Source of the DNA: Occultella glacieicola
GTDB taxonomy: Bacteria > Actinomycetota > Actinomycetes > Actinomycetales > Beutenbergiaceae
NCBI RefSeq assembly: GCF_004353825.1
Contig: NZ_SMNA01000011.1
Location: 62,001 to 126,000, forward strand
Length of the DNA: 64,000 nucleotides
Reading direction: 5' to 3'
A model generated the notes under the pieces. The model had not been told where the DNA came from and did no database searches. It worked only from the letters and a program-made list of their open reading frames with translations. A program made the position numbers and the translations under genes. Below, one piece after another: positions 43,834 through 53,395 of the stretch (position 1 is the first letter of the stretch; the number at the start of each line of letters is the position of its first letter).

Positions 43834-44058
43834 CGGGCTCTCATTCTGGCTCGCAGGTGCGTCGCCGGGCAGCTCACCGAGGTCACCACGGGGCGACCGA
43901 ACTGCCGCCCAGCACCTACACAATTCTGCTCCGACAGAAGTCCCTCGGAACTCACCGCAGCGATCAGCACCAACCGCGGTCGGCAAGCGTATGCCGGTCA
44001 TCGGTCCGTGTTGACGCGCCCTCCTAGACCGCTCCGCACACAAGATTCGGGAGTACCC

Positions 44059-45684
44059 ATGCAGCACCCATCCTTCGACCGACGCACTTTCCTCCTGGGA
44101 GCGGGCGGAGCCCTCACTCTCGCAGCCTTGCCAAGTTGCTCCACCGGCGGCACTGGTTCCGAAGCTCCGACGACTGACAACAGTGGCGTCGAGCTACCCT
44201 CCTACATCCCCTCGACGGGTGTTAAGCCGGACCTTCAAGGTACGCCGGAGGGCGTGCCGGACGGGTTCTTCAACTACCCCGCCGATCAGCATCGTTCCGT
44301 CACCGAAACACCGGGGGCGGGTGAGTCGATCAGCGGGATGGCGATGATCTCCACGGCGGTCCCGCCGACCCGATCCGAGAACGCCTACTGGCGAGAGCTG
44401 GAGGACCGGCTCGGTGTATCGCTCGACCTGATGATGACCCCGTCGGCCGATTACGATCAGAAGTTGGCCACCGTCGTTGCAGGCGGCGACATCCCTGACA
44501 TGGTTCAGATTCGGGATGCCCCGGATCTTCCTCGACTGCTCGAGTCGCAGTTCCAAGACCTGTCCGAGTACCTCTCCGGCGATGCGATCCAGGACTACCC
44601 GAACCTGGCCACCTTGCCGCCTCTGACGTGGCGGGGGGCCATCTACAACGGTGGCATCTACGGCATCCCGAATCCACGGCAGGCGATCGGGAGTTACGTG
44701 TTCGTACGCCAGGACATCTTCGACTCGCTGGGGCTGTCGACCGAACCCGAGAACCTTGATGAGTTCCTCGAGACCTGTCGCGCGCTCACCAACGCCCAGG
44801 AGAACAGGTGGGCGATGGGCGATTCCGGATCGGCGGCTGCGCTCGTGATCATGGGCATGTTGTCCGGAGTGCCGAACGAATGGCGCAACGAGAACGGCTC
44901 GCTCACCCATAAGTACGAGACGGACGAGTTCGCGCGTTCGGTCGAATGGGTTACGCAGCTCTGGCAGGACGGCTTGATGCACCCGGATACGTTCGCGAGC
45001 TCCGACACGAGTGGTCAGTGGTTCCATGCGGGCCGAACCGGGATCTGGCTGACGGGCAACGGACACTGGAACAGCGCATTGAAGAACCATCCGACGTCAG
45101 AGCTCGGACTGATGACCCTGCCGAACTGGGATGGTGGCGGCCTCGCACCGTGGCGGCTCGGGTCAGGCTTCTTCTCGATCAATGCCTTCAAGAAGGCCGA
45201 ACCCGAGCGAATCAAGTTGCTGCTCCGGGTCTGCAACTGGCTCGCTGCTCCGTTCGGCAGTGAGGAGAACTACCTCCGCGCGTATGGGCTGGACGGCGTT
45301 CATCACACCGTCGACGCCGATGGGAATCCGACTCTCACCGAGTTGGGTCAGGCAGAGCTGCGGCTCCCGGTCAGTTATCTGGCGGCGCCGCCGACTCCGC
45401 TGTACACACCCGGGCGGCCCGACGACACGAGGGTCCAGCATGCCTATCAGTCCGAGGTGATTCCCGTGGGCGAGCCCAACCCGGTGATCGGTCTCTACTC
45501 GGCCACGGACGCCGACGACGGGGTCAGGCTGAAGCAGACCTTCGACGACGCCGTCAACGACATCATCACTGGCCGGGCGACCATCTCCACACTCACCGAG
45601 TCCGTGGACGCGTGGAAGCGCGATGGAGGCGACGCGATGAGGGCCGAGTACGAGGAACAACTCGCCGCCTACCCGATCGACTGA
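44059..45684 (+). CDS. Extracellular solute-binding lipoprotein (LplA/YtcQ type)
   Basis: 541 residues from an ATG with CGGGAG upstream. Tat motif DRRTFLLGAGG and a lipobox ending in PSC anchor it outside the membrane. The class 1 sugar-binding protein fold is visible (YWRELEDRLGVSLDLMM, VVAGGDIPDMVQI, SYVFVRQDIFDSLGL). The long size and partner permeases match the LplABC/YtcQP group that binds oligosaccharides. The ligand is probably the oligosaccharide released by the neighbouring heparinases. Confidence 0.9.
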   Translation: MQHPSFDRRTFLLGAGGALTLAALPSCSTGGTGSEAPTTDNSGVELPSYIPSTGVKPDLQGTPEGVPDGFFNYPADQHRSVTETPGAGESISGMAMISTAVPPTRSENAYWRELEDRLGVSLDLMMTPSADYDQKLATVVAGGDIPDMVQIRDAPDLPRLLESQFQDLSEYLSGDAIQDYPNLATLPPLTWRGAIYNGGIYGIPNPRQAIGSYVFVRQDIFDSLGLSTEPENLDEFLETCRALTNAQENRWAMGDSGSAAALVIMGMLSGVPNEWRNENGSLTHKYETDEFARSVEWVTQLWQDGLMHPDTFASSDTSGQWFHAGRTGIWLTGNGHWNSALKNHPTSELGLMTLPNWDGGGLAPWRLGSGFFSINAFKKAEPERIKLLLRVCNWLAAPFGSEENYLRAYGLDGVHHTVDADGNPTLTELGQAELRLPVSYLAAPPTPLYTPGRPDDTRVQHAYQSEVIPVGEPNPVIGLYSATDADDGVRLKQTFDDAVNDIITGRATISTLTESVDAWKRDGGDAMRAEYEEQLAAYPID

Positions 45685-45786
45685 CCAGGGAGGCAATGCG
45701 ATGAGACGCCCAGTGATGGGACACACTGACCTCGGCATCGAGATCTCGCAACCGAGGACGACGATACGGCCAACGCGGGGGTCACG

Positions 45787-46782
45787 ATGGTGATCGTCAA
45801 AACCGCTCCGAACGCGGGTGGACGAGAGCAGATGACGAGTTCCCGTGGCCCCAGTCCTTCAGAGCAACGCCGTGGACGGCGCCGTGGTCGCTGGCGGCGG
45901 GACAGGTTACTGCTGTTGTTGGGTCTGCCGGGGCTCGCGGTCGTAGTGCTGTTCAACTACGTTCCGCTTCTGGGGAATGTCATTGCCTTCAAGGACTATG
46001 TGCCGTATGTCGGGATTCTCGAGTCTCCCTGGGTGGGCTGGCAGAACTTCCAAGTCATATTCAATGGGGATCCGGAGTTTCTGACGGCGCTGTCGAACAC
46101 GTTGATCATCTCGCTCGTGCAGATTGCATTCGTGTTTCCGGTACCCATCGCGCTCGCACTGCTGCTGAACAGTCTGGTCAGTGAACGAATCAAGCGCGTG
46201 GTGCAGTCGGTTCTGTACCTGCCCCACTTCATGTCGTGGGTGGTCGTCGTCGCGATCTTCCAGCACATGCTCGGAAACGCTGGACTGTTGAACAGCTGGC
46301 TACGCTCGCAAGAATTGGTCACACTCCCGATTATCGGCAACCCGGACCTGTTCATCGGGCTCATCACGTCGCAGGTGATCTGGAAGGATGCCGGTTGGGG
46401 CACGATCATCTTCCTGGCGGCGTTGTCCAACATCGACGTGCAACTGTATGAGGCGGCCGCGGTCGACGGCGCCAGTAGGTTAAGGCAGCTGTGGCACGTC
46501 ACCCTGCCGGGAATCCGGAGTGTGATCTTCTTGATGCTGATCCTCAAGCTGGGTGACGTACTGACCGTCGGTTTCGAGCAGATCCTGCTGCAGCAGGGTC
46601 CGGTCGGACTGCATGCGTCAGAAGTGCTGGATACCTACGTGTATCGGAACGGCGTCCTGAGCGGCGACTGGGGCGTGGCCGCGGCCGTCGGCCTGGTGAA
46701 GGGCCTCGTCGGAGTGATGCTGGTTCTTGGCGCCAACAGGCTGGCCCACGTGTTCGGCGAACGAGGGGTCTACTCACGATGA
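45787..46782 (+). CDS. ABC transporter permease, LplB type
   Basis: 331 residues; a start at 45832 is also possible. A basic hydrophilic N-terminus of about 35 residues is followed by six membrane helices, and the EAA loop reads YEAAAVDGASRLRQLWHVTLPGI. The family features VLFNYVPLLGNVIAFKDY and VLYLPHFMSWVVV are present. First of two overlapping permeases. Confidence 0.92.
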   Translation: MVIVKTAPNAGGREQMTSSRGPSPSEQRRGRRRGRWRRDRLLLLLGLPGLAVVVLFNYVPLLGNVIAFKDYVPYVGILESPWVGWQNFQVIFNGDPEFLTALSNTLIISLVQIAFVFPVPIALALLLNSLVSERIKRVVQSVLYLPHFMSWVVVVAIFQHMLGNAGLLNSWLRSQELVTLPIIGNPDLFIGLITSQVIWKDAGWGTIIFLAALSNIDVQLYEAAAVDGASRLRQLWHVTLPGIRSVIFLMLILKLGDVLTVGFEQILLQQGPVGLHASEVLDTYVYRNGVLSGDWGVAAAVGLVKGLVGVMLVLGANRLAHVFGERGVYSR

Positions 46783-47699
46783 GAGCCAAGATCATTCCCG
46801 GGCGACCGTCGACGGCGCGAAGCACAACTGGTGCGATGGCCCCGCCAAGTCCGCTGATGCGTGGCTCCAAGGGACTCCTCCTGATGCTGTGCTGCGCCGT
46901 GGTCATCGTCCCATTCCTTTCGGTGGTCTCCACCAGCCTGGCAAGTCCGGCGGAGGTCACGGCCGCCGGCGGGTACGTGCTCTGGCCATCGCAGCCAAGC
47001 CTGGATGCCTACCGAGCGATCTTTGCCGGAGGGGTGGTCACTCGTGCCTTGCTGGTATCGGTCGGGATCACAGTGGTGGGCACCACACTCTCGCTGGCCT
47101 GCACGACCCTCTTGGCCTACTCCCTCAGCCGCCCGGGCTCGTTCGGTAGCAAACCCGTGCTGATGATCGTGCTGTTCACGCTGCTGTTCAGCCCGGGCAT
47201 GATCCCCATGTACCTGCTGATCAAGCAGCTTGGGTTGCTCGACTCCTACTGGTCGCTCATTTTGCCTGGCCTCATCAGCGGATTCCTCGTGATCATCATG
47301 CGCGGGTTCTTCCTTGACCTCCCCGGGGAACTGTTCGACGCAGCGCGTATCGACGGCGCCAATGAGGTGCAGACCTTGCTGCGTATCGTGGTGCCGCTGT
47401 CGAAGGCGGTGATGGCCGTGGTCGGCCTATTTATGGCTGTGGCCTATTGGAACGCCTTCTTCAGCGCATTGCTGTACATCAACGACACAGACAAGTGGCC
47501 GCTACAGCTCGTGCTGCGAAGTTACGTCGTGAACGATACCCCGGTCGGCGCAGAGGGCTTCGTTGGGGAGGTCGCACCTCCCCAACAATCCCTGCAGATG
47601 GCGATCCTCGTCGTCAGCCTGATCCCGATCGTCCTCGTCTACCCGTTCCTGCAACGCCATTTTGCCAAGGGCATGCTCATCGGCGCCGTCAAGGGGTGA
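46779..47699 (+). CDS. ABC transporter permease, LplC/YtcP type
   Basis: 306 residues, overlapping the previous gene by ATGA. Six helices; EAA loop ELFDAARIDGANEVQTLLRIVVPLSKAV. Family features LFSPGMIPMYLLIKQLGL and PLQLVLRS are present. No ATPase gene is nearby, which is usual for this class because a shared MsmX/MsiK-type ATPase serves many importers. Confidence 0.92.
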   Translation: MRAKIIPGRPSTARSTTGAMAPPSPLMRGSKGLLLMLCCAVVIVPFLSVVSTSLASPAEVTAAGGYVLWPSQPSLDAYRAIFAGGVVTRALLVSVGITVVGTTLSLACTTLLAYSLSRPGSFGSKPVLMIVLFTLLFSPGMIPMYLLIKQLGLLDSYWSLILPGLISGFLVIIMRGFFLDLPGELFDAARIDGANEVQTLLRIVVPLSKAVMAVVGLFMAVAYWNAFFSALLYINDTDKWPLQLVLRSYVVNDTPVGAEGFVGEVAPPQQSLQMAILVVSLIPIVLVYPFLQRHFAKGMLIGAVKG

Positions 47700-47861
47700 G
47701 CGTCAAAACCGCGACGTGCAATCGGACCGGCGCCGCGGCAAGCCTTCCTGGGCGAACGCCGGTGATGAGCCCGTCTGGTGCCGCCCTGGTCCGGGCGACG
47801 GCCCCGATGTGTCCCAGGGCGTGCACTCACACACCGCAACCATCCCGATGGAGGTCCCACG

Positions 47862-50633
47862 TTGGAGTCAGACTCGAAGAACGGTCGGGAGGTCGCGCAG
47901 CATCCGCGGCTCTTCGGCAGCGACCTTTCTCATGTTCAGGAGCTGATCCTCGACGACGATCGTTCGCGCGGCTGGTACCGCAACGTCGAGCAGCAAGCCG
48001 AACAGCTCCTGTCCACGCCTGCTTGTGAGTACCTGATTCCCGATGGCAAGCGTCTACTGGACACGAGCAGGGAGGTCCTCCGGCGAACCTATTTGCTAGC
48101 GCTGGCACACCATGTCTCGCGTCGAAAGGAATTCGCCGACCGACTCTGGCTGGAATTGCTGACCGCGTCGCGATTCTCCAACTGGAACCCAAGCCACTTC
48201 CTCGACGTGGCGGAGATGGCTCACGCTTTTGCAGTCGGATACGACTGGCTGTACGAAGAGTGGGACGCCACCCAACGAGAGCACCTCGAGCACGCAATTG
48301 TGATGCACGCTCTGCGCCCTGGACTCCAGGCGTACAGGGAAGCTCATCGATGGACGGTCCGCACTAGCAATTGGAATCTTGTGTGCAACGCCGGCCTCCT
48401 GATGGCGGCTCTGGCCATCGCCGACGTGCACGGTAATCTCGCACAGGAGGTGATCGACGCGGCGATGGCGTCCATGGCCCGGGCGGTCGCTGTGTACGGC
48501 CCGGACGGCGCCTACCCCGAAGGCCTGGGCTACTGGAGCTACGGCACCCAGTACCTCGTCTTGGGCCTCGCCGCGTTCACGACTGCGACGGGCATGCCTG
48601 AGCAGCTCAGTTCCGTGCCAGGTCTCGACCGCACGGCGAGATTCGCCGTCCACGTCACTGGTCCCCTGGGGTTGGCGTTCAACTACTACGACGGCGCGGC
48701 GCGCGTCACGGTGCCGCCGGCTGGTTTCTGGCTCGCGCGCCGCTTCGACGATGGCTTGGCGGCCGGGTTGGCAGCCCAAGGCGCCGATGAGCTGCTCACG
48801 GACTGGGATCAGCTTCCGACCAGCCTGCTGTGGTACCGGCCGAGGTCAGAGGTCGATCCCGCAACAGCAGGCGAGCCACTCGACTCCTACTTCCGGGCAT
48901 CGGAGGTCGTCACCATGCGCAGCGCGTGGCAGCAGCGAACTGCGGTGTGGCTGGCAGGCAAGGCTGGCGACAACGCAACCCCGCACGGCGACCTAGACCT
49001 GGGTACCTTCGTACTCGATGCGCTGGGCACCCGTTGGCTGCACGACCTCGGGTGGGACAACTACAGCCTGCCGGGGTACTTCGACTTCACGGGAGGTCAG
49101 CGCTGGACCTACTACCGCAAGCGCACCGAGGGACACAACACGCTGGTGGCCAACCCAGACGCCACCGGGGGCCAGTCGTGCTCGACGACTCTTGGCGAGG
49201 CGGCCGGGACGGGAACCGGGGCTGTGATCGCACATCAGAGCAACGCTTCGGAGGCCTACGTCGTGCTCGACTTGACCAGTGCCGATCCCGCGTACCGCTC
49301 CTGGAAGCGTGGATGGCGCCTGTTCGACTTCCGCAGGCAGGTGCTCCTGCAGGACGAAGTCACCCTGCACGAAGCCGGCGAGGTCTGGTCGTTCCTTCAC
49401 ACGTCGGCGCAGATCGACATTGCCGACGACGGGCGAGGCGCCGTGCTCCGCGACGGGCCCAAGCGCCTAATCGTGCGACTGTCGGATCAGACTCCGGGTC
49501 TACTCGTGGAAATGGAAGCCACCCCGATGTGGACCTCGCCCGCCCCTCGGGGACAGAGCACCAACACGGCGATACGGAAACTCGCGCTACGGGTCTCAGT
49601 CGAGGGTCCGGTCACCCTCGTCGTCCAATTGTCACCAGTAACCGAGCACGAGCCAGTACCCCCACCGACCTCGGTGATGCCGCTTGCGAACTGGACTGTG
49701 AGCACCGAACCCGTCGCGCAACTGGAGCGCCTCGCCATCGACGGAGAAGACGTTCCCGGGTTCTCACCAGAAGTTTGGAGCTACGAGATCCCCGCATCGC
49801 AGATCGGACAAATCCAGGCGACTGCTCCCGCCGGCAGCACCGTCGACCAAATCCGCGAGCCCGGAGGCGATGTCGTGCTCGACGTCCACGCTCGAGGTGC
49901 CCGGACCGGCAGTTACCGACTCCGACGACTCCTCGATGACTCTCCACAGGCGATGACCTCGCCGATCTTCGCGAGAAGTGACGACGGGAACGTCGCCGCC
50001 AACGCTTTCGACGGGACGGCGGACTCGTTCTGGCGACCCGGTACCGCGGGCCCCGAGTGGATCGGATGCGATCTCGGTGTCGAGACCGGGTTGGGTGCCG
50101 TCCTGATCGCTTGGCACGAGGGCGCGCGCGCTTCAGTCCAGTTCGATGTCGAACTGGCCGGAGCGGAGGGGACGTGGCAGCAAGTCTGGACCGGATCGTC
50201 CTCTGGTACAACAACAGCGGCTCAACGGGTGACCTGGCCACCGCGGAAGGCTCGTCACGTACGCATCGTGCGGCGAGATGACGGGCCCGCCTCGCTGTTC
50301 GCCGTCACCTCGATGGAGCTGCCTGGGCGCCTCCCGCGTCAACCGTCGCAGCTGCGAAGCACTGACATCCACCTTTTGGTGCCGGCCTTGCGGGCGGGCT
50401 CCGCCCAACAAGCTTCCGTTTCGTTGAGATCGCCGCAGGGAGGAATCGTCCCAAGTTCTGACTACACCGTCGAACTCATCTCTTCCGATTCCTCGGTTCT
50501 CCAGATCGCTGGTGACCGCCTGGCCCCAATCTCGCCGGGCACCGTCGTCGTGACCGCCGTCGTCCGAACCAAGGAGCGACTCCTGCTTCATCACAGCGTG
50601 AATGTGCAGGTGCAACCGCCACAGCCTGCCTGA
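47862..50633 (+). CDS. Heparinase II/III-like protein 2 with F5/8C-type module, no signal peptide
   Basis: 923 residues from a TTG with GGAGG seven bases upstream; the longer frame to 47778 has no ribosome site. The start shows no signal peptide or Tat motif, so the enzyme may act inside the cell on imported oligosaccharides. The toroid domain (FLDVAEMAHAFAVGYDWLYEEW, SNWNLVCNAGLLMAALAIADV) and sandwich (GKAGDNATPHGDLDLGTFVLDA, RWTYYRKRTEGHNTLVANP) extend to about residue 600. An Ig-like linker follows, then a discoidin/CBM32-type domain (SPIFARSDDGNVAANAFDGTADSFW) and a Big_2-like end. Export by another route cannot be excluded, as CBM32 modules are usually extracellular. Confidence 0.87.
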   Translation: MESDSKNGREVAQHPRLFGSDLSHVQELILDDDRSRGWYRNVEQQAEQLLSTPACEYLIPDGKRLLDTSREVLRRTYLLALAHHVSRRKEFADRLWLELLTASRFSNWNPSHFLDVAEMAHAFAVGYDWLYEEWDATQREHLEHAIVMHALRPGLQAYREAHRWTVRTSNWNLVCNAGLLMAALAIADVHGNLAQEVIDAAMASMARAVAVYGPDGAYPEGLGYWSYGTQYLVLGLAAFTTATGMPEQLSSVPGLDRTARFAVHVTGPLGLAFNYYDGAARVTVPPAGFWLARRFDDGLAAGLAAQGADELLTDWDQLPTSLLWYRPRSEVDPATAGEPLDSYFRASEVVTMRSAWQQRTAVWLAGKAGDNATPHGDLDLGTFVLDALGTRWLHDLGWDNYSLPGYFDFTGGQRWTYYRKRTEGHNTLVANPDATGGQSCSTTLGEAAGTGTGAVIAHQSNASEAYVVLDLTSADPAYRSWKRGWRLFDFRRQVLLQDEVTLHEAGEVWSFLHTSAQIDIADDGRGAVLRDGPKRLIVRLSDQTPGLLVEMEATPMWTSPAPRGQSTNTAIRKLALRVSVEGPVTLVVQLSPVTEHEPVPPPTSVMPLANWTVSTEPVAQLERLAIDGEDVPGFSPEVWSYEIPASQIGQIQATAPAGSTVDQIREPGGDVVLDVHARGARTGSYRLRRLLDDSPQAMTSPIFARSDDGNVAANAFDGTADSFWRPGTAGPEWIGCDLGVETGLGAVLIAWHEGARASVQFDVELAGAEGTWQQVWTGSSSGTTTAAQRVTWPPRKARHVRIVRRDDGPASLFAVTSMELPGRLPRQPSQLRSTDIHLLVPALRAGSAQQASVSLRSPQGGIVPSSDYTVELISSDSSVLQIAGDRLAPISPGTVVVTAVVRTKERLLLHHSVNVQVQPPQPA

Positions 50634-50677
50634 TGCCCTGAGCCAGGGGGTGTCTGGACCTCAAGTTGTTGAGCGCT

Positions 50678-51871
50678 TCAGTCCTGGGTCTGCGGCCACC
50701 CACGTTCGACCGCCCGATGCGGTTCGCGCAATCGTGAGATGGTGCCCATCTCATATTCGTCGATCGCGTGCGCAATCCACCCTGCGGACCGTGCGATACC
50801 AAACATGACCTCGCTGGCACCGTGCTCCATTGATGACGAGTCGGCAATCATGCCGAGCGCCAGGTACACGTTCGGGGGCGGGAGCCGGCGACTCTTGAGG
50901 AGCGCCAGCATCTCGAACGATCGCTGAAGTCTGGCGTCTTCTGTTGCGAGCGGCTTGAGCAGCTTCAGTAGGTGGCTGGCCCTAGCGTCCCCTTGCGGGT
51001 GCTGTGGGTGCCCGAATCCAGGTAGCCGTCCTTCGTCCCGGAGTCGTGCACTCAACACGAACATGGTCCCGTGTGTGTCTCCGAAGGTGCTCAGCATTGC
51101 TTCAACGGCAGTCGCGGACGCACCGAGTACGGCACTGCTGCCCACTCCTAGCCCTGCGGCTAGAACACCGTAGAGGTCGGCGTGTGCCGACGCTGCGATC
51201 TGTGCGGCGTACGTGGACGGCGACAACCCGTGATCCGCGAGCAACACAAGGGCGGCGTTCAGGACACGGACCTGCTCCTCGTTGGGCGTGATGGTCGAAA
51301 GGCGTGACCAGAGCATGGATGCCAAATCAACATCGATCGGTTCCGATCTCTGAGGCATTGCCTCCACCAGAGTCCGCAAGAGCGGTCCCGCAGCGTGCGC
51401 AGCCGATTGGATACTGGAGTCGGAGCGAAACGGATCCGCGGCAGTGACGGCGGCAAGCATGACACGGAGCCGGTCAGAGGAGATGGTTTCCTGCGGCAAC
51501 GACGTACCCACTCGCCGGGCCACGGCCACGGATTCCGCGTTGGCCACCCATCCGACGCTCTCCTCCCACCGCCCGGTCCAGAGGAAGTGCGCCACCGACT
51601 CGAAGGGTTGCTCAACGAGTTCAGACACAGGTCTGGCCCGGTAGTGGAGCATGTCGTCCTTCAACGTGCTCAAACGGGAGGTCTTGCCAAACTCGTTGAG
51701 CGAGGGCCGACGGCCTTCCTGCAGCAATCGGTCCACGTCCTCAGGGCGAAAGTAACTGATCCTGCCATCCCGCTGCCGTGGCAATGCTCCACGGCTGACA
51801 TAGGCGTAGATCGTCTCGCGCTTGACTCCCAGCCGTGCCGCGGCCTGTGTCGCTGTCAGCAAGTCATTCAT
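50678..51871 (-). CDS. HTH-citrate synthase fusion, probable catalytically dead transcription factor
   Basis: 397 residues from an ATG with AGAGGAG upstream. Residues 1-55 are an excisionase/MerR-type HTH (LLTATQAAARLGVKRETIYAYVSRGALP). The rest is citrate synthase-like (FESVAHFLWTGRWE, DLYGVLAAGLG, LPGFGHPQHPQGDARA, FGIARSAGWIAHAIDEYE). By eye, two of the three catalytic residues are gone: the His of the usual GPLHGGA is Leu249 and the Asp of PNVDFALG is Tyr336, while the His in GFGH (288) remains. Divergent from FAD oxidoreductase 2, with operator copy 3 between them. It is the best candidate for the regulator of the three shared operators, sensing an acyl-CoA, keto acid or citrate-like ligand. 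Confidence 0.85.
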   Translation of the reverse strand: MNDLLTATQAAARLGVKRETIYAYVSRGALPRQRDGRISYFRPEDVDRLLQEGRRPSLNEFGKTSRLSTLKDDMLHYRARPVSELVEQPFESVAHFLWTGRWEESVGWVANAESVAVARRVGTSLPQETISSDRLRVMLAAVTAADPFRSDSSIQSAAHAAGPLLRTLVEAMPQRSEPIDVDLASMLWSRLSTITPNEEQVRVLNAALVLLADHGLSPSTYAAQIAASAHADLYGVLAAGLGVGSSAVLGASATAVEAMLSTFGDTHGTMFVLSARLRDEGRLPGFGHPQHPQGDARASHLLKLLKPLATEDARLQRSFEMLALLKSRRLPPPNVYLALGMIADSSSMEHGASEVMFGIARSAGWIAHAIDEYEMGTISRLREPHRAVERGWPQTQD

Positions 51872-51915
51872 CTGGGTCTCCTCTGACGTCCCGCACCCAA
51901 GATAGCGGACCATAG

Positions 51916-51951
51916 TTGATTCATGACTCAATCTTGACGCGACTTGATCAA
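51916..51951. promoter_or_regulatory. Shared island operator, copy 3, plus an extra TTGATCAA palindrome
   Basis: 51916-51938 aligns gaplessly with copies 1 and 2 (TTGATT-N6-TCAATCTTGAC). An extra 8-bp palindrome TTGATCAA follows at 51944-51951. The site is 44 bases from the HTH-citrate synthase start and 60 bases from the FAD oxidoreductase 2 start, so one bound protein could control both divergent genes. Confidence 0.85.
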
Positions 51952-51997
51952 CTCTGGTTCGCTCGCCGAGACCGAACAACACCGAAGAAGGAGCAAC

Positions 51998-53395
51998 GTG
52001 GCCGAGCAGTTGGCAACGAGTCATCACGACATCGTGATCGTCGGAGGCGGAGCAGCAGGAGTCGCCGCTGCGATCGCAGCGCGCCGCAGCGGCCTCGACA
52101 CCGTGCTAATCGAGGCAGGACCGTTCTTCGGCGGCGAGCTCGTCAGCGGATTGCCCATCGACGGCTGTCTCAACGCCCGGGGTGAGTGGATCGTTGGAGG
52201 CGTCGCACGACAGCTGTTCGACGCCGTCGAGTCGGCCGGGAGCTTTGCCCGGGCGATGTCCGACTACCGCCAGATGTGGGCGGTGTGCGTCGATCCGGAG
52301 ATGCTCAAGATGAGCATCATCGAGGCATTGGCCGAAGCCAGGGTCAACCCACGGCTGTACCTCACCAGCCAGGATGTGGTGGTACGCCGCAACCGCGTCG
52401 AGGGAATCATCGCGGTAGGAAAGGGGAAGCGCTACCTCATCACCGGAGACGTCTTCATCGACTGCACCGGCGACGGACAGTTGGCTGTCTCTGCGGGTGC
52501 GCCCTTCGAATTCGGCGGCCGAGCGGGCGAGCTGCAGCCGGTGTCACTGACCTACCGACTCACGAACGTCGACTACAGCAAGTACCTGGACTGGGTGGCC
52601 GCCGAACCGGACCTCTTCCTCCTCGCAGAGAACCCCGCCCTGGGCTACGCCGGCAAGCGCGAGGCAGCACGTGCGGCGCGAGATGGCGGGTTTCCATTCG
52701 TCGCCCTCGATGCGAACGGAACTGTCCTTGGGGACGCGATCGAGCGTGGCGCGATGGACCCCTGCACCGCGTTGTACTTGTGGCCGACATCGCCAGCGCG
52801 CAACGAAGTTGGCATGAACACCACGCGATTGTCAGGGGTCGATGGCACCAACCCCCAAGAACTGAGCGAATCCCTCTCCACCCTCACCGCCCAGATCAAC
52901 CGCTGCATCGATTTCTGCCAGAAGAACATTCCGGGCTTTGCGGATGCGCGCCTTGCCGGAATCGCACCCCGAGTTGGGGTCAGGGAGACCAGGCGCGTGG
53001 TCGGCGAGTACGTCCTCACTGAGGAAGACGTGGTCGAGGGCAAGAAGTCTGATCGCGGCGTCGCCAAGGGCGGTCACCACGTCGACATCCATGGCGAAGG
53101 CACCGCACAAGTTCGACGGGCAGTGAATGATGGCCGCTCGTACGACATTCCCTACGAGGCACTCGTGCCCAAGAATATCAAGAACGTGCTGATGGCCGGC
53201 CGGTGCCTCTCCTCTACTAGGGAGGCCAACGGCTCGGCTCGCGTCATGGGCACCTGCATGGCGACTGGAGAGGCCGTCGGCGTGGCCGCAGCAATGATGG
53301 TCGAGGCTGGTCTGCGTGATGTCCGCGAAGTCGATGTCGCGACGCTGCGCTCTCGACTCACGGCAGACGGCGCCGTCGTCGACGGCACCAACTGA
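51998..53395 (+). CDS. FAD-dependent oxidoreductase 2 (FAD_oxidored family)
   Basis: 465 residues from a GTG with AAGGAG upstream. Dinucleotide fold DIVIVGGGAAGVAAAIAARRSGLDTVLIEAG, then VFIDCTGDGQLAVSAGAPFEFGG, RVGVRETRRVVGEYVLTEEDV and a C-terminal FAD motif (NVLMAGRCLSSTREANGSARVMGTCMATGEAVGVAAAM). Cytoplasmic. A distant paralogue of FAD oxidoreductase 1 with the same operator, so the two may oxidise related intermediates. Confidence 0.88.
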   Translation: MAEQLATSHHDIVIVGGGAAGVAAAIAARRSGLDTVLIEAGPFFGGELVSGLPIDGCLNARGEWIVGGVARQLFDAVESAGSFARAMSDYRQMWAVCVDPEMLKMSIIEALAEARVNPRLYLTSQDVVVRRNRVEGIIAVGKGKRYLITGDVFIDCTGDGQLAVSAGAPFEFGGRAGELQPVSLTYRLTNVDYSKYLDWVAAEPDLFLLAENPALGYAGKREAARAARDGGFPFVALDANGTVLGDAIERGAMDPCTALYLWPTSPARNEVGMNTTRLSGVDGTNPQELSESLSTLTAQINRCIDFCQKNIPGFADARLAGIAPRVGVRETRRVVGEYVLTEEDVVEGKKSDRGVAKGGHHVDIHGEGTAQVRRAVNDGRSYDIPYEALVPKNIKNVLMAGRCLSSTREANGSARVMGTCMATGEAVGVAAAMMVEAGLRDVREVDVATLRSRLTADGAVVDGTN

